From contig DYTG01000007.1 of assembly GCA_020726085.1 (NCBI GenBank), positions 1 through 27,419 of the forward strand: DNA of 27,419 nucleotides. Reading direction: 5' to 3'. Below are positions 7,279 to 15,934 of the stretch, piece after piece. The stretch is from Sulfurovum sp. Lineage in GTDB: Bacteria; Campylobacterota; Campylobacteria; Campylobacterales; Sulfurovaceae. Position 1 is the first letter of the stretch. Each line of letters opens with the position of its first letter. The notes under the pieces were generated by a model, which did no database searches, was not told the DNA's origin, and worked only from the letters and a program-made list of their open reading frames with translations. The translations under genes were made by a program, and so were the position numbers.

Positions 7279-8540
7279 TGCTTCTTTTTGTCGTGTTTAC
7301 GTCTCTTCAGGCATTGGAGATTACCCAAGAGGAGAAGTATGCTTTGGATAAGATGAATGAAGATTCGCTTATTATCTCTGCGCTCTTTTTTCAAGACAAA
7401 GAGGAGTATTTCCGCTCTCAAAAGTACTTCGCCTATCTCTACGCCAAAACGCTCAATCGTGAGTATCTCTACAAAGAAGTGGGTAGTTCTATCTTTAGCA
7501 ATATTGATACAGCCACCAACATTAGCAAAATGGAGGAGTTTAAAAAGCTCTATCCTGATGACCTCGAACCCAAGCGTTTGCTCATTTCACTCCATATCAA
7601 TGCCCAAGAGTACCCAAAATCCAAACGGGTCGCTACAGAGCTTATTGAGTACTCCCAAACCCAAAGCGATTTGGAATTTGCTGCTAATCCCTACATCTAT
7701 CTCCAAGAGTATCGAGAAGCCATCAAACTCCTTGATAGAGCCTATGCGATAGAGTTTGATGAGACGGTACTCTTTCGTATCGTAGCGATTTTGATTGTCA
7801 ATGAACAAAATCACCAAGAGGCAATCAAGCGACTAGAGACACACAAAAGCATGATTGAAAGCTCTGAAGAGGTACTCAAATATCTCATCAATCTCTACGC
7901 CTCTATTGATGATTCCAAAAATCTCTTACGTGTCTATACCGAGTACTATTTGCAAAATGGCATCAAAGAGCATCGAGACAATATTGTTGAGATCTACATT
8001 GCCATACCCGATCATCAAGGGGCTATTGAGTTTTTGGAAAAGTACGCCGACGATGCTAAGAGCTACGAAACGCTCTTTAATCTCTACAAAGAGAACCAAA
8101 AATACCCCAAAGCGATGCAAATCGCCCAAAAGCTCTACAATGAGTATCGAGACCCAAAGTGGTATGCCGAAATGGGCATTGTGACGCTTGAAGAGGCGAC
8201 AGACAAAAAGAGCAAAATTATGCTCCAAAAAGTTGCCGATTACTTTGAAAAAGCCATTAGACTAGGACTCGATGAGAGTATCTATCTCAACTATTACGGT
8301 TTTACCCTTATTGATGAAGAACTCAATATCAAACGAGGCATTGTACTCATCGAAAAAGCCCTCAAAAACGAACCCACAAACGCCTACTATCTTGACTCTT
8401 TGGCGTGGGGATACTACAAGAAAAAAGAGTGCAACAAAGCCTACGAAATTATCAAAAAATTGCTTGACGATTACGGTGAGTTTGAAGATGAGATTAAGGT
8501 TCATTTTGAACAAATAAAAAATTGCAAAAACAGAGGTTAA
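7260..8540 (+). CDS. Exported TPR-repeat-like protein
   Basis: A 426-residue periplasmic protein probably made of helical tetratricopeptide-like repeats. The GTG at 7260 gives a proper signal peptide (MSWYK, then a hydrophobic core, ending SLQA-L, about residue 18). An alternative GTG at 7278 overlaps the previous stop but would lose the charged n-region, so 7260 is preferred. Repeats are clearest at EAIKLLDRAYAI, QEAIKRLETH, KYPKAMQIAQKLY and KRGIVLIEKALKNEP...YYLDSLAWGYYKKKECNKAYEIIKKLL, the last two matching canonical TPRs with W, G, Y and A positions. It is packed between the YkgJ-like gene (overlap) and trpC (2-bp gap). Partners are unknown. Confidence 0.75.
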   Translation: MSWYKIVLLFVVFTSLQALEITQEEKYALDKMNEDSLIISALFFQDKEEYFRSQKYFAYLYAKTLNREYLYKEVGSSIFSNIDTATNISKMEEFKKLYPDDLEPKRLLISLHINAQEYPKSKRVATELIEYSQTQSDLEFAANPYIYLQEYREAIKLLDRAYAIEFDETVLFRIVAILIVNEQNHQEAIKRLETHKSMIESSEEVLKYLINLYASIDDSKNLLRVYTEYYLQNGIKEHRDNIVEIYIAIPDHQGAIEFLEKYADDAKSYETLFNLYKENQKYPKAMQIAQKLYNEYRDPKWYAEMGIVTLEEATDKKSKIMLQKVADYFEKAIRLGLDESIYLNYYGFTLIDEELNIKRGIVLIEKALKNEPTNAYYLDSLAWGYYKKKECNKAYEIIKKLLDDYGEFEDEIKVHFEQIKNCKNRG

Positions 8541-8542
8541 GC

Positions 8543-9331
8543 GTGTTACTTGATGAAATTATCAAAAAAACCAAAGAGGATTTAAAAAAGCAAAAAATAG
8601 AGTATCCTCTTGAGTGGCTAGGGCGTTCGCTCTCTTTTAATCCCTTTATGCCAAAAGATGTAAAGAGTGCATTGACTTCCACTCTAGACAATCCCTATCG
8701 AATCATAGCTGAAGTCAAAAAAGCCAGTCCAAGCAAGGGTGTCATACGAGAGGATTTTGACCCTCTAACGATTGCCAAAGCTTATGAGCTAGGGAGGGCG
8801 GATGCACTCTCTATCCTTACCGAACCGCACTTTTTTCAAGGCAACAAAGAGTATTTGGGCATGATACGACGCTACGTGCCTATGCCTTTGCTACGCAAAG
8901 ATTTTATAGTCGATAAATACCAACTCGTCGAAGCACTTGCTTATGGTGCTGATTTTGTCTTACTTATTGCTATGGCACTGAGTCGAAAAGAGCTTAAAGC
9001 GCTACTTAACTATACCCGTCATTTGGGCATGGAAGCACTTGTGGAGATTCACGATAAATCCGACCTTACCAAAGCGATTTTTGCGGGGGCGGACATCATC
9101 GGTATCAATCACCGAAATTTAGAGACCTTTGAGATGGATATGAGCCTAAGCCAAAAGCTTATCCCTCTTATCCCCAATGGCAAAATTATCGTAGCCGAAA
9201 GCGGTATCAATAACCATGAAACGGTTGTAGAGCTTAGCCGTGTAGGAGCTGATGCCTTTTTGGTAGGTGAACACTTTATGCGTCAAGAGGATATTAGCGG
9301 AGCGTTACAAAAGCTAAAGTACGGGAAGTAA
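8543..9331 (+). CDS. trpC: Indole-3-glycerol phosphate synthase
   Basis: A 262-residue TIM-barrel enzyme of tryptophan synthesis, converting carboxyphenylaminodeoxyribulose phosphate to indole-3-glycerol phosphate. Start choice: GTG 8543 has AGAGG six bases upstream, whereas the longer in-frame TTG at 8522 lies inside the upstream gene without a site. Hallmarks in order: IIAEVKKASPSKG (catalytic Lys, near residue 50), SILTEPHFFQG, LLRKDFIVD (catalytic Lys), LVEIHD, GINHRNLETFEMD, IVAESGI and AFLVGEHFM. It is the last gene of the compact run starting at the TrmN6-like gene; the other trp genes are not present. There is no fused TrpF. Confidence 0.96.
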   Translation: MLLDEIIKKTKEDLKKQKIEYPLEWLGRSLSFNPFMPKDVKSALTSTLDNPYRIIAEVKKASPSKGVIREDFDPLTIAKAYELGRADALSILTEPHFFQGNKEYLGMIRRYVPMPLLRKDFIVDKYQLVEALAYGADFVLLIAMALSRKELKALLNYTRHLGMEALVEIHDKSDLTKAIFAGADIIGINHRNLETFEMDMSLSQKLIPLIPNGKIIVAESGINNHETVVELSRVGADAFLVGEHFMRQEDISGALQKLKYGK

Positions 9332-9487
9332 ATACTACTCCCTACCCACAAGATGCAAACCAATATTTGATTCTCTTGAGAAAATGTAAACATTTCAGCT
9401 AGAATTGTCAAAGCCCCAATAATCCAAAATCAACATTAATCAAAATTGGATACAATGCCTCAAATATTTCGCCAAAAAGGCAACACA

Positions 9488-9745
9488 ATGATACAAAAAA
9501 CCGTCAATAAAACCGCTCAAGGTGTCGATATTCACTTCACAGGAAGCGTCGATAAAGCAAAAATTTTTACTATGGTTGAAAACTGCTCACACGGCAAGTG
9601 CGATTGCATGAAAGAGGATACCAAACGCAAAATCAAAGAGATGCACGTAGAGGATTTGGGCGATGGAGAGATCAAAATCGTACTTACAGGCGATATCGAA
9701 AAGCAAGAGATAAGCGAGGCGATACAACGCTCCAAAGTCCTCTAA
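9488..9745 (+). CDS. Small conserved-looking protein with C..HGKCDC motif
   Basis: An 85-residue cytoplasmic protein of unknown function. The chosen ATG has AAAAAGG (9474-9480) seven bases upstream; a longer TTG start at 9446 lacks one. The notable feature is CSHGKCDC (about residues 33-40) followed by a basic stretch, a possible metal- or cluster-binding loop (three Cys and one His). The rest alternates short strands and helices, with the pattern HFTG-S-V...E and VLTG-D-I-E seen near each end. That suggests an internal duplication of a beta-alpha unit around the cysteine loop. It ends one base before the NlpC/P60-like gene start, so the two are likely co-transcribed. Confidence 0.65.
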   Translation: MIQKTVNKTAQGVDIHFTGSVDKAKIFTMVENCSHGKCDCMKEDTKRKIKEMHVEDLGDGEIKIVLTGDIEKQEISEAIQRSKVL

Positions 9746-9746
9746 G

Positions 9747-11066
9747 ATGTTGGCTAAATTTCTACTTTGGATGCTTTGTTTGGGTTTGCTCTATGGGGAG
9801 TATATTTTAAAGCCCAGTTATCGTGAGCGTAGCGACATCGATAGATTGCCCAAAAACTCCGTAGCCGATATGGATACTATCCCACAAGACCCCGCCTATT
9901 ACGCCAATCAAATCTCGCCTATGAGTTCGAGTGAGCAACTTCGCTACGATAGGGAGTACAACCGCCACTATTTTCGCCCGTGGGAGCTTAACACACTTGA
10001 TATTCCATCAACGGATTTTGGTTGGGAGGTGCGATTTTTGGAGCGTAAATCCATTTATACTCGTTATGGCACAATGATTCCTCCTACGACATGGAGAGCA
10101 TGGATTGACAACGCCAACTACAACGCTCTCAATACTCAAAAGCTCTACGCCATTACCACCACCCACACCAATCTTCACGCTTTGCCTACACCAAGCGATG
10201 TCTATCGCAACCCCGCCTTAGAAGGGGAGGGATTTCCTTTTGATTACAACCAAAATTCAGCCTATTACCTCAATGTACCGCTCTTTGTGTCGCACTTTTC
10301 CAAAGACAAAAAGTGGGCATTTGTGCAAGGAAGCTACGCTTTTGGCTGGGTAAGGATGGAGGATATTGCTTTGGTCGATAGAGCCTTTATAGAGGCATTT
10401 AAAAGAGGCTCTTACGCCATGACCACTAAAGACAACCTAAGACTCTTTGACAACGCCAAAGACCTCATGCTTGTCAAACTCGGCACACTCTTTCCTTTTG
10501 ACCGCAACGGCTACCTCTTTGCGACAAGACAAAGCAACGGATACGCCCAAATAGAGCGTTTCAAAGTAAACGATAGCTCCATTGTCGCCACAAAACCCCT
10601 CGCCTTTACACCTCAAAATGTAGCCCGTATCGCCAAAGAGTTTTACGACGAACCTTACGGCTGGGGAGGGAACTACTATTGCAGAGATTGTTCGGCAACG
10701 GTGCGTGATTTTATGGGAGTCTTTGGGATATTTTTGCGACGCAACTCAAGCCAACAAGCCCAAGATGGAGAGATGATTGCCATCAAACACATTCCTACTA
10801 TTGAGCAAAAAAAGGCTACCATTATCGCTCACGCCAAACCCTTTAGGTCGCTTTTGTTTGTGCGTGGGCATATTGTGCTTTATATTGGAGCCTATCGAAA
10901 CGAACCCATTATCCTCCATACCTATTGGGGCATTCGCAAAACCGATTTGACCAAACTCGTAACGGCTCGTACCATCATTACCACTACCCAACCTGGACTA
11001 GAACGCAGCGACATACGCCACCAAAACGAACTCATCTATACGCTTCAATACATTGTGAATTTTTAG
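9747..11066 (+). CDS. Exported SH3-domain NlpC/P60-type peptidoglycan peptidase
   Basis: A 439-residue protein with an N-terminal signal peptide (hydrophobic LLWMLCLGLLYG, about residues 6-17; the Cys could be a weak lipobox but is not convincing). The order fits the SH3b-SH3b-NlpC/P60 proteins exemplified by a Desulfovibrio gamma-D-glutamyl-diamino acid endopeptidase: an N-terminal helical part, SH3-like regions from about 75 to 250 (W...WIDNANY; WAFVQG...GWVRMEDIAL), then the catalytic domain from about 290. Likely catalytic residues are Cys315 (within CRDCSATVRDF), His375 (in GHIVLYIG) and His391 (in LHTYWG). It would cleave stem-peptide bonds in the periplasm, remodelling cell walls or recycling peptides. 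The specificity is inferred only. Confidence 0.82.
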   Translation: MLAKFLLWMLCLGLLYGEYILKPSYRERSDIDRLPKNSVADMDTIPQDPAYYANQISPMSSSEQLRYDREYNRHYFRPWELNTLDIPSTDFGWEVRFLERKSIYTRYGTMIPPTTWRAWIDNANYNALNTQKLYAITTTHTNLHALPTPSDVYRNPALEGEGFPFDYNQNSAYYLNVPLFVSHFSKDKKWAFVQGSYAFGWVRMEDIALVDRAFIEAFKRGSYAMTTKDNLRLFDNAKDLMLVKLGTLFPFDRNGYLFATRQSNGYAQIERFKVNDSSIVATKPLAFTPQNVARIAKEFYDEPYGWGGNYYCRDCSATVRDFMGVFGIFLRRNSSQQAQDGEMIAIKHIPTIEQKKATIIAHAKPFRSLLFVRGHIVLYIGAYRNEPIILHTYWGIRKTDLTKLVTARTIITTTQPGLERSDIRHQNELIYTLQYIVNF

Positions 11067-11067
11067 A

Positions 11068-11073
11068 TATAAT
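11068..11073 (+). promoter_or_regulatory. -10 box before the small antitoxin-like gene
   Basis: A perfect TATAAT lies just after the upstream stop and 23 bp before the ATG at 11097. No -35 is clear. It would give the small gene, and possibly ttcA, an independent promoter. Confidence 0.45.
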
Positions 11074-11096
11074 ATCCAAAATATTAAAAGAAGCGT

Positions 11097-11285
11097 ATGC
11101 CAACCATTACACTCCAAGTAAACGACAATGTGTATGAAAAGTTTCAATGGTTGCTAAGTCATTTTCATAAAGATGAAATAGATAAATTTGACTATATATC
11201 CGATGAGAACGTTCAAGAGCTTAAAAATATATCCAATGACTATAAGAGCGGTAAGCAAGATGAGTTTGTGGAGTATAAACTCTAA
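11097..11285 (+). CDS. Small antitoxin-like protein, no adjacent toxin
   Basis: A 62-residue acidic protein. Its first strand, TITLQVNDNVYEKFQWLLSHF, looks like the DNA-binding strand and first helix of a ribbon-helix-helix antitoxin. The acidic, Gly- and Lys-containing tail DYKSGKQDEFVEYKL looks like the flexible toxin-neutralising tail of such proteins. No toxin-like reading frame follows: 30 bp later there is only non-coding sequence and then ttcA. It may be an orphan or domesticated antitoxin, or the toxin may have been lost. It has its own -10 box. Family assignment is by pattern, so moderate. Confidence 0.55.
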   Translation: MPTITLQVNDNVYEKFQWLLSHFHKDEIDKFDYISDENVQELKNISNDYKSGKQDEFVEYKL

Positions 11286-11351
11286 TACTCCGCAAAGAGC
11301 ATCTGCTTAGAAGCTTTGGATTTAAAATCAAAAGAGCCGATAAGGAAAACA

Positions 11352-12149
11352 TTGCAAAAAAAACAACGAGAAAAAACAAAAAACCTCCCCATGAGCAAAA
11401 AACTGCTCAAAACCATTGGCAAAACCAATGCACAATTTAGGCTTATTGGCGAGGGGGATAGAGTACTAGTTGGGCTTAGCGGAGGCAAAGATTCATTGGC
11501 ATTGATACACGCACTCAAACATATCCAACAACACGCCCCTTTTGATTTTGAATTCGAGGCGTGTACAATCAACTACGGTATGCCCAACGAACATTACACC
11601 GCCCTAGAGGCTCATACAGCACAGTATGGCATCAAACATACGGTATTTCAAACCAATATCTATACCGTATCCAACGATACCATACGGGAAAACTCCTCTT
11701 TTTGTAGCTACTTTTCACGTATGCGAAGAGGGGCGTTGTACAGCTATGCACAAGAACATGGGTTTAATAAAATCGCACTGGGTCACCACTTTGATGATGC
11801 GGTGGAGAGCTTTTTTATGAATATGTTTTACAATGGCTCGATGCGTTCTATGGCACCTATTTACAAAACTGAGCGTGGTTTCCATCTTATTCGCCCCCTT
11901 ATTGGCGTACGAGAATCGCAACTAAGAGCCTTTGCGAGTGACAATCAACTCTCAACCATTGGCGATGAGGCGTGTCCTGCGATGCTCAAAAATGTCAAAA
12001 TGCCCTACGCCAGAGCCAATACCAAAGAGTGGCTTTTAGGCATGGAGAGCCAAAACAAAAACCTCTACAAAATGCTCGAAGCCTCCTTTAAACACATCCA
12101 CGACGATACCTTTTTGGACTCTACAAGGTGGAACAGGGATGATGTTTGA
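11352..12149 (+). CDS. ttcA: TtcA-type tRNA 2-thiocytidine(32) synthetase, variant CxxF
   Basis: A 265-residue PP-loop ATPase of the TtcA family, which thiolates C32 in tRNA using an Fe-S cluster. The preferred start is TTG 11352, six bases after TAAGGAA; other in-frame options are TTG 11316 and ATG 11391, neither with a ribosome site. The PP-loop SGGKDS is at 43-48, GEGDRVLVGL precedes it, and ALGHHFDDAVESFF and IRPLIGVRESQL follow. Usual TtcA proteins have a CxxC before the RRG motif; here Cys118 is followed by S-Y-Phe121 (CSYFSRMRRG), so the second cysteine is missing. One substitution (TGT to TTT) would explain it. A third candidate ligand is Cys208 (EACPAM). It converges with the membrane-protein gene, 11 bp apart. 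Confidence 0.82.
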   Translation: MQKKQREKTKNLPMSKKLLKTIGKTNAQFRLIGEGDRVLVGLSGGKDSLALIHALKHIQQHAPFDFEFEACTINYGMPNEHYTALEAHTAQYGIKHTVFQTNIYTVSNDTIRENSSFCSYFSRMRRGALYSYAQEHGFNKIALGHHFDDAVESFFMNMFYNGSMRSMAPIYKTERGFHLIRPLIGVRESQLRAFASDNQLSTIGDEACPAMLKNVKMPYARANTKEWLLGMESQNKNLYKMLEASFKHIHDDTFLDSTRWNRDDV

Positions 12150-12160
12150 GTCGCTTGGTA

Positions 12161-12868
12161 TCAGTCGTTATTTAATAAATAATTAACATAGAGTCGTGTG
12201 TTGCGAGCTATGTAACGTTTGGTTGCAAGATTGACAACAAACGCTTCTCGTTTGTGGAATAGTATGAGCAACAAAACCAATGCGAAGAAAATAGGAAAAC
12301 CATAATACAAATTAGAACTTGGCAAGAGAAACAAAACCCATAAGAGATTGATAGAGGTAGCCATGATGAGTGCCCAGTAGATATGAGAGATAATTTCAAC
12401 TTGACCATGGTAACTGCGAGAGGATCTATCCTCTTTGGGTAAAATTTTTGAAAGCATGATATAAAGAAGATAGTCATTGTTGTGATGATTCTCAAAGAAC
12501 TTACTAAAGGCTGCTTTTAATCGCAATCGTTCAACTACTTCTTGGCGTAAAATCTCAAAACTATTGTCATGAATAGTAGACAGATAGTTGCTTTTGATTT
12601 TATCGTTGATGACACTTTGGGTAAAAATCTTGATAATGTAGCCGTAAGAGAATATTGTCGCTATAGTCATAAATTGCAAAAAGAGATTAAGAATATTATC
12701 GCTATTGTCAAAAGGTTCTGTTTTTGCAAAAAAAAGCGTTACCATACTTGTGCTTTCAATGGTAGTGCTTACGCCCAAATTTATAAGAATCAAAAAAAAT
12801 ATCGCTATCATGGTTGGCTTAAGTAAATCTTTAAAATCACTATAACTGCTCTTGAAAAATTCAATCAT
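12161..12868 (-). CDS. Multi-pass membrane protein, probable RADAR accessory
   Basis: A 235-residue membrane protein of no family I can name. The ATG at 12868 is preceded by TGGAGAG with good spacing; an upstream GTG at 12874 is inferior. Four hydrophobic spans are visible: about residues 17-35, 58-78, 160-185 and 190-207. A charged helical loop of about 80 residues between spans 2 and 3 (ILRQEVVERLRLKAAFSKFFENHHNN) would lie in the cytoplasm. Known RADAR loci sometimes carry a small membrane protein of SLATT or Csx27 type. This one is plausible in that role by position, divergent from rdrA across 105 bp. It has more spans than a 2TM SLATT. A guess: it senses or disrupts membrane integrity on infection. 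It could be unrelated. Confidence 0.55.
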   Translation of the reverse strand: MIEFFKSSYSDFKDLLKPTMIAIFFLILINLGVSTTIESTSMVTLFFAKTEPFDNSDNILNLFLQFMTIATIFSYGYIIKIFTQSVINDKIKSNYLSTIHDNSFEILRQEVVERLRLKAAFSKFFENHHNNDYLLYIMLSKILPKEDRSSRSYHGQVEIISHIYWALIMATSINLLWVLFLLPSSNLYYGFPIFFALVLLLILFHKREAFVVNLATKRYIARNTRLYVNYLLNND

Positions 12869-12895
12869 CCACACTCTCCAAAATATATTTTAGAT

Positions 12896-12939
12896 ATTAT
12901 ATCTCTTTTAATAATAAATAATACTAATTGTAGTAAAAT
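12896..12939. promoter_or_regulatory. AT-rich divergent promoter region of the RADAR locus
   Basis: The 105 bases between the membrane-protein ATG (12868) and the rdrA GTG (12974) are very AT-rich. A perfect leftward TATAAT (on plus, ATTATA 12896-12901) would drive the membrane protein. A rightward TAAAAT (12934-12939) is a possible -10 for rdrA. AAGGAG (12963-12968) is a strong ribosome site for rdrA's GTG. No -35 boxes or long inverted repeat are evident. Confidence 0.4.
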
Positions 12940-12973
12940 CTATTATGTGATTCTACCACTCAAAGGAGTTAAT

Positions 12974-15934
12974 GTGTCCGACCAAATAGTTATTGATCTC
13001 AATGATCCAAAAGCCTCCGTCAAGAAAGATTTTGTCTATAAAAAGGAGTTGGATAAAGTTGTACAACTCATCGAAGAGCGAGTCAAAGATATTCAAAAGA
13101 TTGAAAAAGAGTTTGACATAGCTAAAGAACAGTATGAAAAAACGAGAATGCACGATGCTATTTTGATCGACGGCAAACGAGGGAGCGGTAAAACAACCTT
13201 TTTAATAAATGTTATTCATAGAATCAAAGGCGAAAATGATAAAAAAAATAAAAACGATACCAAAAATCAAGAAGGTTTAGCAAATGTTAAAATTTTAGAC
13301 TCCATTGATCCCAATCAGCTTGATAATAAATCCAATATTTTATTAATTATTATTGCCAATGTCTATACAGCTTTGCTTGAAACCATGCAAAAAAATACAA
13401 GCGATACAAAACATTATCAATTTAAAGAACTTAGCACCATGATTCATGAGCTTGTCTCTGCTATAAGTGCTTCGCAAGAGAGAAATTATGAGGATGATTA
13501 TCATAAACTCTACAATTTACACAAAAGTCTCATTATTGATGAAACGCTTCATGAGTTTTTCTCCAAGGTGTGTAAATTTTTCGATGTGATTGTTTTGGTA
13601 CTTCCTATCGATGATATTGATATGGACTTTATGCATGGCTACAAAGTCATTGATGCTATTCGCAAATATCTCTCAACTCCCAAAATTATTCCTATTGTAT
13701 TGGTTAATACAGCACAAATGTATGCTCTAATCAAAAAGAAACACTATCCCTATTTTGGCTACAGTGCCAAAACCGCCAAAAATGAAATCAAACTAGAACA
13801 TGAACTTGATTTTCTTAAAAGTTTACCCGAAGAATACATACAAAAAATTCTAATGCCTACACGCAAAATTGTTTTGCCTGATATTTATGAACTTTATAAA
13901 ATGCATATTAGGACGAATAATATATCCATAGAATACAATATGGATATATCCGATACACAAAGTTTGCAATTTAAGATTAATCTGGGGAGTTTATTGAAAG
14001 CCTATATCAATATAGTCTATGGATACGCCATCAAAGATCTAAAAGATATTGACAATCCCTATATACTCAATTATCTCAAAGGTAAAACTTTTAGAAGTTT
14101 TTCTGAAGATATCATAGCGTTTTTAAATGGCTTTAGAGCTTTTTCACACCCACAAAGCGAATCAAAATATATCGCTTATGAAACACAAAACATTAAAGAT
14201 CGCATGACACCGATGCACATTGACCATTTTGATACCAAATACGATGCGACTATTTGGTTTTGGGATAGGTATTTGAATGTGTTAAAAAAGAGAATCGAGC
14301 ATTTTATTCATGAACACGGAATCCCAAATTCTGAGTATTATGCTCCTAGGTTTCATATCGACGTTCTTAGAGATATTTTATATATTGATAGCTTTGCAGA
14401 AAAGAAATTTATCGCCAATGAACAAATCTATGCAAGACTTTATATGCAAGACTTTTTTATTGAAAAAAATACTATTGAGGTATCTTGCACGAAGGACGAC
14501 CAAGAAGAGACCCTTGTAGTGGGAGACTTTACCGCCATCAAGAAAGAGATTACTATTTTGGGGTGCATGAAGCTATTAACACGCACGATGCTACCTGCAC
14601 ATATCTTTGAAAATCTCATCAATGAAAACATTGTCAATGTTTTCAAATACAATATCGGTGAATTTAAATATTTAGGTAGAGATAATGCCGTAACGCTTAG
14701 AGAGACTATGTTTAATCTCTCTACAAGTATTCTAAGATATTACGATGAAGAAACATTTGCTACTAATGATAATTCAACTTCAGCAGAGTCAAGCAAAAAA
14801 ATAGTAGGTATGTTTTTATCAACAGAGCATCGTCAACTCTTTGGTGAATACGCTTTGCTGATAGAGAAATATATTGATTTTAGGCAAGATAAAACAATCT
14901 ATTTTCTCTCTCCTCTAAAGTTTTATGCCATGATGCCTCAGTACTTTAAAGCCATTCAAAACCAAGAGACCTATAGGCTTGAAACCATTCTCAAAACACT
15001 CTCCAAGGAGTACGACTCCAATCCTAAAGATATATACGGTTTCGCCTATCCTTTGTTGGAGAGCGAAGATATTGTATTTGAGGTCTCCAATAGCGATTTG
15101 GGGGTCATTGCCATAGATGAATTTGCAAAAAATTTAGCCAAAAATACTCTGCAAGTAGCCATTCGAGCGTACACTCCTAAATTTATTGACGATACTTTAA
15201 GGACTTGTTCGGAAGCTCACTATCGACTCTTTTTAAATAAACATATTGCTACCTACAAAAGTATCTATTTTAATCAGCTTGTTTTATTTATAGCAAAACA
15301 GATTGATAATGACTTTTTCTATTCTGCTTTAAAAGAGATACAATTTGCCTACATTACGCACGGTGTAAGAGAAAAAGATTTTGGACGCTATAAAATGTAT
15401 GAAAATTTCTTTGCTCGCAATATCAAAACGATATTCAAAGCAATGAAAAAAGATACAAATAATGACGTAGCCACGAAAGCCACCAAAGAAAAATATCAAA
15501 GAATAGAGCCATTTTTATACAAGCTCTATCTCACTATGCTTAAAAATATACAATATCAAAGCAGTTATTATATTCAAAAAGATAAATATTTTGATATCAA
15601 ATACTACATCAAACGCTACATAAATGAACTCAAAACAGAATCCAAGCCGACAATAATTGATGGAAAATTTGACATCTCTATGCTCAAAGAGGAAGAACAA
15701 AAACAATTTGGAGAGCTTAAAGATCTCTATGACAATTTGGATTCTTTATATGCAGAAGGAGCTGCATTGAAAGAAGTTCAACAATACGATCAAGAGAAAA
15801 AGCAGAAAATACATGGATCTTTGATTGGGCATTATGAAGAACTTTACAAGAGCAACAAACAAGATTACAAAAAAACAATGTATGATTTTGCCAAAAATAT
15901 AACAAAGTATATAACAAACGATGTCGCTTCTTAA
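12974..15934 (+). CDS. rdrA: RADAR ATPase RdrA
   Basis: A 986-residue P-loop ATPase forming, with RdrB, the RADAR anti-phage system, in which RdrA oligomers activate or recruit the deaminase. The GTG at 12974 has AAGGAG five bases upstream; the longer GTG at 12947 does not. Walker A GKRGSGKTT is at residues 67-75, preceded by a strand ILID. Walker B VIVLVLPIDDID is at 205-216 with acidic pair Asp213/Asp214. This KAP/STAND-like core is followed by a long helical region (about 230-986). No signal peptide or membrane span is seen. The downstream deaminase overlaps its stop by 14 bp. The A- and T-rich codons look unlike the flanking genes, suggesting horizontal acquisition. Confidence rests on the ATPase plus deaminase pairing and lengths rather than a search. 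Confidence 0.85.
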   Translation: MSDQIVIDLNDPKASVKKDFVYKKELDKVVQLIEERVKDIQKIEKEFDIAKEQYEKTRMHDAILIDGKRGSGKTTFLINVIHRIKGENDKKNKNDTKNQEGLANVKILDSIDPNQLDNKSNILLIIIANVYTALLETMQKNTSDTKHYQFKELSTMIHELVSAISASQERNYEDDYHKLYNLHKSLIIDETLHEFFSKVCKFFDVIVLVLPIDDIDMDFMHGYKVIDAIRKYLSTPKIIPIVLVNTAQMYALIKKKHYPYFGYSAKTAKNEIKLEHELDFLKSLPEEYIQKILMPTRKIVLPDIYELYKMHIRTNNISIEYNMDISDTQSLQFKINLGSLLKAYINIVYGYAIKDLKDIDNPYILNYLKGKTFRSFSEDIIAFLNGFRAFSHPQSESKYIAYETQNIKDRMTPMHIDHFDTKYDATIWFWDRYLNVLKKRIEHFIHEHGIPNSEYYAPRFHIDVLRDILYIDSFAEKKFIANEQIYARLYMQDFFIEKNTIEVSCTKDDQEETLVVGDFTAIKKEITILGCMKLLTRTMLPAHIFENLINENIVNVFKYNIGEFKYLGRDNAVTLRETMFNLSTSILRYYDEETFATNDNSTSAESSKKIVGMFLSTEHRQLFGEYALLIEKYIDFRQDKTIYFLSPLKFYAMMPQYFKAIQNQETYRLETILKTLSKEYDSNPKDIYGFAYPLLESEDIVFEVSNSDLGVIAIDEFAKNLAKNTLQVAIRAYTPKFIDDTLRTCSEAHYRLFLNKHIATYKSIYFNQLVLFIAKQIDNDFFYSALKEIQFAYITHGVREKDFGRYKMYENFFARNIKTIFKAMKKDTNNDVATKATKEKYQRIEPFLYKLYLTMLKNIQYQSSYYIQKDKYFDIKYYIKRYINELKTESKPTIIDGKFDISMLKEEEQKQFGELKDLYDNLDSLYAEGAALKEVQQYDQEKKQKIHGSLIGHYEELYKSNKQDYKKTMYDFAKNITKYITNDVAS

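Noticed and set aside
8522..9331. TTG 8522 as start of trpC
   Set aside because: It lies inside the upstream gene with no ribosome site; GTG 8543 with AGAGG is preferred.
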